Assembly (NCBI GenBank): GCA_963706875.1
Contig: CAVPNW010000023.1
Span: 99,701-163,700, forward strand
Length of the DNA stretch: 64,000 nt
Direction of reading: 5' to 3'
From: Prado023 sp963706875
GTDB taxonomy: Bacteria > Actinomycetota > Actinomycetes > S36-B12 > CAIYMF01
Of the stretch, positions 58,001-64,000 are shown piece after piece (positions within the stretch are counted from its first letter, which is position 1; each line of letters starts with the position of its first letter). The notes beneath the pieces were generated by a model. That model did not search any database and was not told the origin of the DNA. It saw only the letters and a program-made list of their open reading frames with translations. The position numbers and the translations under genes were made by a program.

Positions 58001-59853
58001 ATACGACCTGCTGGGTTGGATCTGCACCGGACTGCCGGAGCAGGACGTCCGCGTAGGTGCCGGTGCTACCGAGGTGCAGATTGCACCCCGGTACCTCGAT
58101 CCCGCCGAGATCACGCTCGGGTTGGGTGACAACGTCACCTGCACCGCGTACAACGACGATTCGGGTCAGCTCACCATCGAGAAGCAGTCAGCCGGTCGGC
58201 CAAGTTCACAGGGCCGGACGACTTCTTCACCAGCGTCGGTGGAAAGCCGGGGACGACCTCGGTCTACCGCTTCGAGATACAACAACCGGTCCAACAGCCC
58301 GGTGAGCAATCTCGTCCTCACGGACGACATGTTTGTCGGGATCGTCGCAGAGCAACCCGTCGAACCCGTCGAAGCTGACAGAGGCTGACATCAAGAACTG
58401 CCGTGTCGGATCGCTGGACAGCGAGGACACGTCTCACATTCGGTGCTGTCATCGAGGTCGGTCGACCCAGTCGACGCCGCTGGTGCTACGGCGCCAAGCA
58501 GTCGCTGTTCATCTACTGCGACCTGCCGATCCCGGCGAACCTGCAGTTGGCGGACTTCGAGGCGATCTACAACACGTCGAGCATCTCGGGCATGACGGAC
58601 AGGGGAAGCCGTCAAGGCCGACTCGAACTTCACGGTGATCACGATCGTGGGCTTCGATGCCTTCCCCATCAAGAACATCGTGAAGAGCGACCTGACCAAC
58701 CCGCGCAAGTTCGACAACCTGGGTGATCCGACCGCTCCGACGACGGTGACGTTCGACCTGACGGTCGACAACGTGTCCGACAAGCCGCTGTACTTCACGC
58801 TCTACGACTACTTCGAGAACCAGTCCCTGGGGCTCTCGACCAACCAGCGTCGGGCGATCTTCGACACGATGAAGTGCATCGACTACGACAAGCCGCGGAT
58901 CCGCCGTACACCGGAGTCATCCCCGATCCGAGGAACCCGGCCTTCCCCGAGTTCTTCAACGTCGGTCCGGTGGACACGACCTTCGGGGCGGACTCCGAGG
59001 GCAAGGGCGCGGGCACGTTCTACTCCCGGTCCAAGGACCTCGGGTGGCTCGCCGCCGGCGACGGCTACGAGATCCTGTGCTCGGTGATCCTGCCTCCGGG
59101 CAAGTTCAACCTGGTCAACACCTTCCGGATGGTGGCGAACCCCACGTCACCGACCGGCGCCGGTGCCCCGGACAGCGTCAAGTCGATCATGGCAGCGCCC
59201 ATGAGGATCCTGTCCATGATCCGCGCGGCTGACACGGTGACTGCGGTTGCAGCCACCGCCGGCGGGATCGACACGGCCGACTCCGCGGGTGTCGTCCTCG
59301 GCGTCCCGACGGCTGAGAAGCCAGGGCTGACCAAGACGGCGAACCCGGCAAGCGGATCGACGGTGGGGTTGAAGGCTCCGATCACCTACACGGTCGTGGT
59401 CTCCAACACCGGAGGCACCGAGGTCACCGGGCCAGTGGTTGACACACTGCCGGCCGGCTTCACTGCCAGCACGATCAGCGATGGTGGGAAGCTCGAAGGC
59501 GGCAAGATCACGTGGAACGTCACGTTGGCCGCCGGAGCGACGAAGACCCTCACCTACTCGGGTGCGGTCAACGACAACGTGGCCGACAAGACGAAGCTGA
59601 TCAACACCGTCACCTTCCAGAACCTGACGGCCACGACGGAGCACACAGTCACTGTGCCCGCCGCAACTCCGCCGGTCCAGGACATCGAGGATGAGGTGGT
59701 CGAGGAGGACGAGGAGGTCGTCGCCGCTGAGGAGGACGAGGATCTCGCCGACACCGGTGCCAACGGCGTGGGCAACCTCGTGGGGCGGCTCTGCTCGCGA
59801 TGCTCGCTGGTGGGCTGATGGTCACCTTCGGACGGCGGCGCCGCGAGGAGTGA
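55087..59853 (+). pseudogene. Giant wall-anchored VWA/DUF11 surface protein, broken by about ten frameshifts as sequenced
   Basis: ATG 55087 has a perfect AGGAGG six bases upstream. The protein opens with a signal peptide (SWLAGITSVALLIGTVALPAVA) and a repetitive acidic Pro/Glu linker (PADPVVEPPADPVVE, EEPKSEEPKG). A von Willebrand A domain follows (MDLSGSV MIDAS, then LTDGNPT in the next frame), then SdrD/DUF11-like repeats (TGDNDPVAGDDWKF, NEGTSDALVDATVKDVLP, NPTLTLVKNVVND, TANPASGSTVGLKAPITYTV). The C-terminus is an LADTG sorting signal, a membrane helix (LVGAALLAMLAGGLMV) and an RRRREE tail. Reading frame changes near 56300, 57052, 58020, 58190, 58280, 58360, 58430, 58610, 58895 and 59784. 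Repairing them gives about 1588 residues. LAxTG points to a class E sortase. The likely role is adhesion to surfaces or cells. Confidence 0.75.
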
Positions 59854-59899
59854 TCCAAGGCAGGCGGGGCTCCTGAGCCCCAAGGCCTGACCTGACCGA

Positions 59900-59933
59900 A
59901 GTGCCCGGTCCCGGAGTCCCGGGGCCGGGCACT
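59900..59933 (+). terminator. Stem-loop terminator after the surface protein
   Basis: AGTGCCCGG (59900-59908) pairs with CCGGGCACT (59925-59933), with an inner CCC/GGG pairing. It starts 46 bases after the surface-protein stop. Confidence 0.7.
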
Positions 59934-60033
59934 CGGCTGTCCGGGTCACGTTGCTCCGTTCGGGGGCCCGCCGATCGGGCGAACTCACGGGCCCGCACTG
60001 CATGAGGTGTCCGGCTCCCCCGATGTCAGGGGC

Positions 60034-60614
60034 ATGAGCACCATCCCGACACCTGCCCTGAGGAAGTTGGCGGCCGCGCTGGCCGTCGGATGCGTGACGA
60101 TCGTCCGGGCGTGCCCCGTGTCTCGGCGACCCCGGCACCCGCGTCCGCCTCGCATCTCGGTGCGGACCAGGTGCGGCGGAGCGGAGCCAGGACGGGTTCG
60201 AGGCTGAGGTCCTGCGACTCACCAACGAGGCCCGCAGCAAGTCCCGCAAGTGCGGCGGCAAGAAGATGAAGCGCGTGCGCCCGCTCTCGTGGAGTGAGGT
60301 CCTCGCCTCGACCGCCGACGCGCACAGCGCCGACATGGCGAACGCCGACTTCTTCTCGCACTACAGCCAGTCCGGCGCCTCACCGTTCGACCGGATGCGC
60401 GCCGCCGGATACAGCTACCGCGCCGCCGGTGAGAACATCGCCGCCGGACGCAGCCTGGCCGAGCCCAGCCGCCGTGGTTCGGGCGTGGCTGAAGAGCCCG
60501 GGTCACTGCAGGGTGATCATGAACGGCAAGTACAAGGAGCTCGGCGTCGGTCGCGTCGAGGGCGCGGGCAAGTGGGGCGTCTACTGGACGCAGAACTTCG
60601 GCGCCCACAAGTAG
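60034..60614 (+). pseudogene. Secreted CAP-domain (SCP/YkwD-like) protein, frameshifted as sequenced
   Basis: ATG 60034 begins a short signal peptide (TPALRKLAAALAVGCVTIV). The frame is then lost between about 60085 and 60190. In the next frame the CAP domain is clear: EAEVLRLTNEARSKSRKCGG, PLSWSEVLASTADAHSADMA, FFSHYSQSGASPFDRM and AAGENIAAGRSLAEPS. A second shift near 60468 is needed to reach AVVRAWLKSPGHCRVIMN, GKYKELGVGRV and WGVYWTQNFGAHK at the stop 60614. Repaired length is about 190 residues. These extracellular proteins are common in actinobacteria and their role is not settled. Confidence 0.7.
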
Positions 60615-60713
60615 GTCCGCTTCCGGGGCATCGCTGGTGCCCAAACTGCTGCCCTCAGCGAGCATGCCTGTTGCGATCAAGGCGACTTGGCTGACCCGTT
60701 TATGCCAATCCGA

Positions 60714-60751
60714 CATACCGAGAGTATGCTGTTCAGTATGCCACAGCATAT
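60714..60751 (+). promoter_or_regulatory. Palindromic operator/start region of the toxin-antitoxin operon
   Basis: CATAC at 60714 and GTATG at 60724 form an inverted repeat with a five-base spacer. GTATGC is repeated at 60724 and 60736, and the second copy is inverted again by GCATAT at 60746. TATGCT (60725-60730) is a plausible -10 box and would start transcription at about the ATG 60738, giving a leaderless antitoxin mRNA. Antitoxins usually bind such repeats to repress their own operon. Confidence 0.45.
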
Positions 60752-60968
60752 GACGACCGTGAAGGTACGCAAGGAGACCCGTGAGCTCATCTCGCACGCC
60801 GCACGGGACGAGGGATCAACGATCGACGACTACCTGACCCGGATCGTCACCGAGCAGCTCTGGCGCGAGCGGATGGCGCTGGCTCGTCTCAGGATGCAGG
60901 AACCGGACGCCGACTACCTGCTTGAGACCGAGTCCTGGGACACGACAGCTGCGGACGGCCTGGGGTGA
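60738..60968 (+). CDS. MazE-like/ribbon-helix-helix antitoxin
   Basis: 76 residues. The core MTTVKVRKETRELISHAARDEGSTIDDYL and REQLWRERM-type continuation (VTEQLWRERMALARL) match short ribbon-helix-helix DNA-binding antitoxins. The acidic C-terminus (EPDADYLLETESWDTTAADG) is the sort of flexible tail that binds and blocks MazF. The stop overlaps the toxin GTG by four bases. The start could also be 60750 (MTTVKVRK); no ribosome site precedes either, which fits leaderless translation. Confidence 0.72.
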   Translation: MPQHMTTVKVRKETRELISHAARDEGSTIDDYLTRIVTEQLWRERMALARLRMQEPDADYLLETESWDTTAADGLG

Positions 60969-61294
60969 TTCGCCCAGGCAGCGTTGTCTGGGTGGACCTG
61001 GATCCGGTTCAGGGGCGAGAGCAGGGAGGCCGTCGGCCCGCTGTCGTCGTGTCCTCGGCGGACCACCTTGCGGCCGCGACCACGTTGGTCACCGTGGTGC
61101 CAGCCACCTCTAGGGATCGTGGGTGGCCGAACCATGTGGCCCTGCAGGGCCGGACCGGCCTCGATGTAGCGACCTTCGCGATGACCGAGCAGGTGCGAAC
61201 CATCGCACGCGGCCGCCTCAGCAGCACCTCCGGCGAGATCGATGAGGCAAGCCTGGTCGAGATCACCGAGTGGGTTCGCCGCTGGCTCGCCTGA
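60965..61294 (+). CDS. MazF/PemK-family endoribonuclease toxin
   Basis: 109 residues. It cleaves single-stranded mRNA. Motifs are PGSVVWVDLDPVQGREQGGRRPAVVVSS (the RP..VVS loop with the conserved arginine), LVTVVPATSRDRGWP and DVATFAMTEQVRTIARGRL. GTG start in a GTGA overlap with the antitoxin, so they are translated together. It ends eight bases before the convergent ribF stop. Confidence 0.88.
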   Translation: MIRPGSVVWVDLDPVQGREQGGRRPAVVVSSADHLAAATTLVTVVPATSRDRGWPNHVALQGRTGLDVATFAMTEQVRTIARGRLSSTSGEIDEASLVEITEWVRRWLA

Positions 61295-61301
61295 CGCCCG
61301 A

Positions 61302-62280
61302 TCAGTTGTGGAGCAACGTACGCGTGCGCTCCACATCGTCGGCCATCTGGACGACGAGGTCCTCGACTGACCCGAAACGGAGCGTTGGCCGCAGCCGCTC
61401 CACGAACTCGACGTCCGCCCATTGGCCGTACACGTCGTAGCCCTCCGGGGCGTCGAGGACGAACGCCTCGACCCGCCGCGTCTCGCCGTCGAACGTGGGG
61501 TTGGTCCCCACCGAGATGGCCGCCGGCCTCCAGGCCTCCAAACTCGCCCTCCACCCGGAAGCGTCCGGCGTACACCCCGTCCCCGGGCACGGCCATCGCA
61601 TCGGCCACATCAACGTTCGCCGTCGGGTAGCCGAGCTCCCGACCGCGATGGTCGCCGTGCACGACCAGCCCGGACACACGGTGCGCCCGACCCAGGGCCG
61701 CCGCTGCGCCCACAACGTCGCCGGCGGCCACCAGGGCCCGGATCTCGGTCGAGGAGACCGCCACGGGCTCGTCAGGCCCCTCGGAGGCCGTCCCAGGGGC
61801 TCCCAGCGGCTCGAGGTCGACGACCGTGACGTCGAACCCCAGCTCGCGGCCCAACTCGGTCAGGAGCGCGACATCACCCGCGGCCCGGTGCCCGAACCGG
61901 AAGTTGCGCCCCACCACGACATGACGCGCGTTCAGGGTGTCGGCCAGGACGCGGGAGGCGAACCGCTCGGCCGACTCGGCAGCAAGCTCAGGCGTGAACT
62001 GGATGACCAGCACGCCGCCGATCCCCTCCGCCTCGAAGATCTCGAACCGGTGGGCCATGGACGTGAGCAGGGGCGGGGCCATGTCGGGCCGGATCACCGA
62101 CAGCGGGTGCGGGTCGAAGGTGACCGCCACCGGGAGCAGTCCATCGGTCGCCTCCGCCACGGCGCGGTCCAACAGGATCCGGTGCCCGCGGTGAACGCCG
62201 TCGAACGCCCCGATGGTGACGGAGGTGGGCGAGAGGTCGGTGGGGACCTCGTCGCACCCGCGCCACACATGCATGGCCAT
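61302..62280 (-). pseudogene. ribF: Bifunctional riboflavin kinase/FAD synthetase, single frameshift as sequenced
   Basis: The FAD synthetase half is intact: SVTIGAFDGVHRGHRILL, VTFDPHPLSVIRP and VVGRNFRFGHRAAGDVALL. Next come SSTEIRALVAAGDV and the start of the riboflavin kinase domain (VVHGDHRGRELGYPTANVD, GDGVYAGRFRVEGE). The frame is then lost. In another frame the domain goes on from LEAWRPAAISVGTNPTFDG to LRFGSVEDLVVQMADDVERT and the stop at 61302. Removing one A of the AAA run at 61540-61542 (plus strand) restores a normal 325-residue RibF. RibF is usually essential, so sequence error is the better explanation. The start is ATG 62280, or 62274 two codons later. Confidence 0.85.
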
Positions 62281-62338
62281 ACCCTGCCATGTCGGCTGAG
62301 GCATCGCGGAATCCCGCTGAGGCCTACACTCCTCAGGC

Positions 62339-63853
62339 ATGGCCTCTGATGACATCGCGACCCCGCCAGCCGAGTCCGAGCAGGCTGCCGACCTGACTCC
62401 CCCGCCCGTTCGCAAGCGCCCCGCGATGGCCCGGCACCTGGTCGACTGGATGGGCGCCGGCTGGGAGCCCGCCCCCCGGATGGACCACCCGGCTGAGGGA
62501 TCGGGCGTCGCGGCGCATACCGCCGCACGGCGAGCTGCCCTGTCCGAGCACTTCGCGGGCCAGCTGATCGTCGTCCCCTCGGGCCTGATGAAGACCCGCG
62601 CCAACGACACCGAGTACCCGTTCCGTGCGTCGTCGGCCTTCGTCTGGCTCACCGGCGAGACCGTCGAGGGTGCGGTCCTCGTGATGGCGCCCCGCAGCCG
62701 CCGGTCCGGGCCACGACGCCACCCTCTACGTCCGCGCGTACCACCACGCCGGGTCCGAGGGCTACTTCACGGACCACCAGTTCGGCGCGATCTGGGTGGG
62801 CAACGTCCCCACCCCTGCCGAGACCGGCGAGGTCCTGGCCATCGACTGCCGCCCGCTGGCCGAGCTCCCCCGCGCCCTCGGCCGTGGCGCGACGAGGAGT
62901 GCGCCCTGCTGACCGGGCACGATCCCATCGTCGATCCGCTGCTCCCCCGCGGCACCGGCCAGAAGCTCGCCGCGGTCATCGACGAGCTGCGCCTGGTCAA
63001 GGACGACTGGGAGATCTCACGCCTGCAGCACGCCTGCGACGCCACCGCCCGAGGATTCGCCGACGTCGTTCGCGAGATCCCGCTGGTCCTCGACCGCCCC
63101 GTTCGCGGCGAGCGCTGGCTCGAGGGCACGTTCTGGCGGCGCGCCCGCCTGGAGGGCAACGAGGTCGGCTACACCTCCATCGTCGGATCCGGGGCGAACG
63201 GCACGACCCTGCACTGGTGGCGCAACAACGGCCAGCTCCGCTCCGGTGACCTGCTGCTGGCGGACATGGGTGTGGAGACCGAGGAGATCCACACCGCCGA
63301 CGTCACCCGCACCTTCCCGCTGACCGGCGAGTGGTCGCCGACCCAGCGCAAGGTCTACGCGGCCGTGCTCGAGGCGCAGGAGGCGGGCATCGCCGAGTGC
63401 CGGGTGGGCAACGACTTCCTGGCCGCCAACCGGGCCTGCATGCGCGTCCTGGCCGAGCACCTGCACTCGTGGGGGATCCTCGACGTCACCCCCGAGATCT
63501 CGTGCAGCGACGATCCCGAGCAGCCCGGCGCCGGTCACCACCGCCGCTGGACGCTGCACGGCGTGTCACACAGCCTCGGTCTCGATGTCCACGACTGCGC
63601 CCAGGCCCGCGAGGAGGCCTACACGCACGGGCCGCTGGGGGCCAACCACGTCCTGACCGTCGAGCCGGGCCTGTACTTCCAGGTCAACGACCTGTCGGTC
63701 CCCGCCGAGTTCCGCGGCATCAGCGTGCGCATCGAGGACGACATCCAGGTCACGCCCCACGGCCCGGTCAACCTCTCGGGCGCGCTCCCCCGTGACCCCG
63801 ACGCCATCACCGCGTGGATGCGCGAGGCTCGAGCCACCCCCCTGGAGTTCTGA
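62339..63853 (+). CDS. pepP: Xaa-Pro aminopeptidase P (M24), internal stretch out of frame
   Basis: 504 codons as sequenced. The N-terminal domain (FAGQLIVVPSGLMKTRANDTE, YPFRASSAFVWLTGE) and the M24 catalytic domain are clear. Metal ligands are D and D (LLADMGVETEEIHTADVTRTF), H (HGVSHSLGLDVHD), E (VEPGLYF) and E (RIEDDIQVTP). It removes an N-terminal residue before proline. From about 62691 to 62884 the visible frame is wrong (arginine-rich, ...RRSGPRRHPLRP...). In the neighbouring frame the correct sequence runs GHDATLYVRAYHHAGSEGYF to TDHQFGAIWVGNVPTPAET and AIDCRPLAELPRALG. A surplus C in CCCC (62690-62693) and a missing G near 62884 explain both shifts. Confidence 0.85.
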   Translation: MASDDIATPPAESEQAADLTPPPVRKRPAMARHLVDWMGAGWEPAPRMDHPAEGSGVAAHTAARRAALSEHFAGQLIVVPSGLMKTRANDTEYPFRASSAFVWLTGETVEGAVLVMAPRSRRSGPRRHPLRPRVPPRRVRGLLHGPPVRRDLGGQRPHPCRDRRGPGHRLPPAGRAPPRPRPWRDEECALLTGHDPIVDPLLPRGTGQKLAAVIDELRLVKDDWEISRLQHACDATARGFADVVREIPLVLDRPVRGERWLEGTFWRRARLEGNEVGYTSIVGSGANGTTLHWWRNNGQLRSGDLLLADMGVETEEIHTADVTRTFPLTGEWSPTQRKVYAAVLEAQEAGIAECRVGNDFLAANRACMRVLAEHLHSWGILDVTPEISCSDDPEQPGAGHHRRWTLHGVSHSLGLDVHDCAQAREEAYTHGPLGANHVLTVEPGLYFQVNDLSVPAEFRGISVRIEDDIQVTPHGPVNLSGALPRDPDAITAWMREARATPLEF

Positions 63854-63874
63854 GCCGCCGCATTCCCCCGACGC

Positions 63875-63915
63875 TGTGTACGGAATCGACGATCGGATGG
63901 TCGATTCCGTACACA
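63875..63915. terminator. Perfect inverted repeat after pepP
   Basis: TGTGTACGGAATCGAC (63875-63890) pairs perfectly over 16 bp with GTCGATTCCGTACACA (63900-63915), with a nine-base loop. It starts 22 bases after the pepP stop. It probably terminates transcription from both sides. Confidence 0.75.
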
Positions 63916-63946
63916 CCGTGCGATGGCTGGTGATTCCCGGCGTTGC

Positions 63947-64000
63947 CTACGGCTGGGAGAACACCGCCAGGTACTCGGCAGTGTCGTCCGGGCGCGGCCG
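63947..64000 (-). CDS. C-terminal fragment of an unidentified minus-strand gene
   Basis: Read on the minus strand from the window edge, codons give RPRPDDTAEYLAVFSQP and stop at 63947. The position, just beyond a palindromic terminator and convergent with pepP, supports a real gene end. Seventeen residues are too few to identify it. Confidence 0.35.
   Translation of the reverse strand, partial: RPRPDDTAEYLAVFSQP

Noticed and set aside
55087..59853. Programmed ribosomal frameshifting of the surface protein
   Set aside because: Ten shifts in both directions, without slippery-site plus structure arrangement, cannot be programmed.

Overview
The window is high-GC (roughly 70%) DNA from an actinomycete (phylum Actinomycetota). 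The evidence is gene order and families: lexA divergent from a LysM gene followed by nrdR-nrdJ; the block recA-recX-miaB-miaA-dapF-hflX with DUF3046 beside recA; pgsA-cinA-clgR; ftsK-rnj-dapA-thyX; rpsO-pnp-M16 peptidase-dapB; DUF4192 and DUF2252 genes; a SAM-IV riboswitch; and a LAxTG-type wall-sorting signal. I cannot place it below phylum. It is mostly core chromosome with short accessory stretches.

Layout. 1-7.6 kb: 5' end of the primary sigma factor gene, a universal stress protein, metY under a SAM-IV riboswitch, DUF4192, a Gre-like factor, an SRPBCC/SDR pair and a proline-rich membrane protein. 7.8-12.8 kb: nrdR-nrdJ (class II ribonucleotide reductase), a small membrane LysM protein and lexA, with two SOS boxes between the last two. 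12.8-15.1 kb: DUF2252 and a peroxiredoxin. 15.2-23.9 kb: one continuous minus-strand run recA-recX-miaB-miaA-dapF-hflX-dinG, headed by a perfect SOS box, with DUF3046 just upstream. 23.9-28.6 kb: an Lhr-type helicase. 28.6-38.9 kb: clgR, cinA, pgsA, rimO, ftsK, rnj, dapA, a frameshifted F420-ligase-like gene and thyX. 39-48.7 kb: accessory and metabolic genes (a gap gene of GapA type, MFS transporter, class II aldolase with class III aminotransferase, alpha/beta hydrolase, HAD phosphatase, fructosamine kinase-like). 48.7-54.7 kb: dapB, M16 peptidase, pnp, rpsO. 55-64 kb: a giant wall-anchored VWA/DUF11 protein, a CAP-domain protein, a MazEF-like module, ribF and an aminopeptidase P.

The genes fall into working groups. 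lexA, the LysM division-inhibitor candidate, recA/recX and possibly dinG by read-through form the DNA-damage response. dapA, dapB and dapF supply diaminopimelate for lysine and cell wall. nrdJ and thyX supply DNA precursors. pnp, rnj, rpsO, miaA, miaB and rimO serve RNA turnover and translation.

The most unusual part is the last 9 kb. The surface protein changes reading frame about ten times, the CAP gene at least twice, ribF once, and the aminopeptidase carries two compensating single-base shifts that leave a continuous but partly wrong ORF. Several shifts sit in short homopolymers and one is in a normally essential gene. Base-level indel error in the assembly therefore explains them better than gene decay. 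I did not find a clearly new multi-gene system. The best candidates for unexplained biology are the surface protein, a 28-residue membrane microprotein beside gap, the aldolase/aminotransferase pair, and a small cluster of 17-bp repeats near 50.3 kb.
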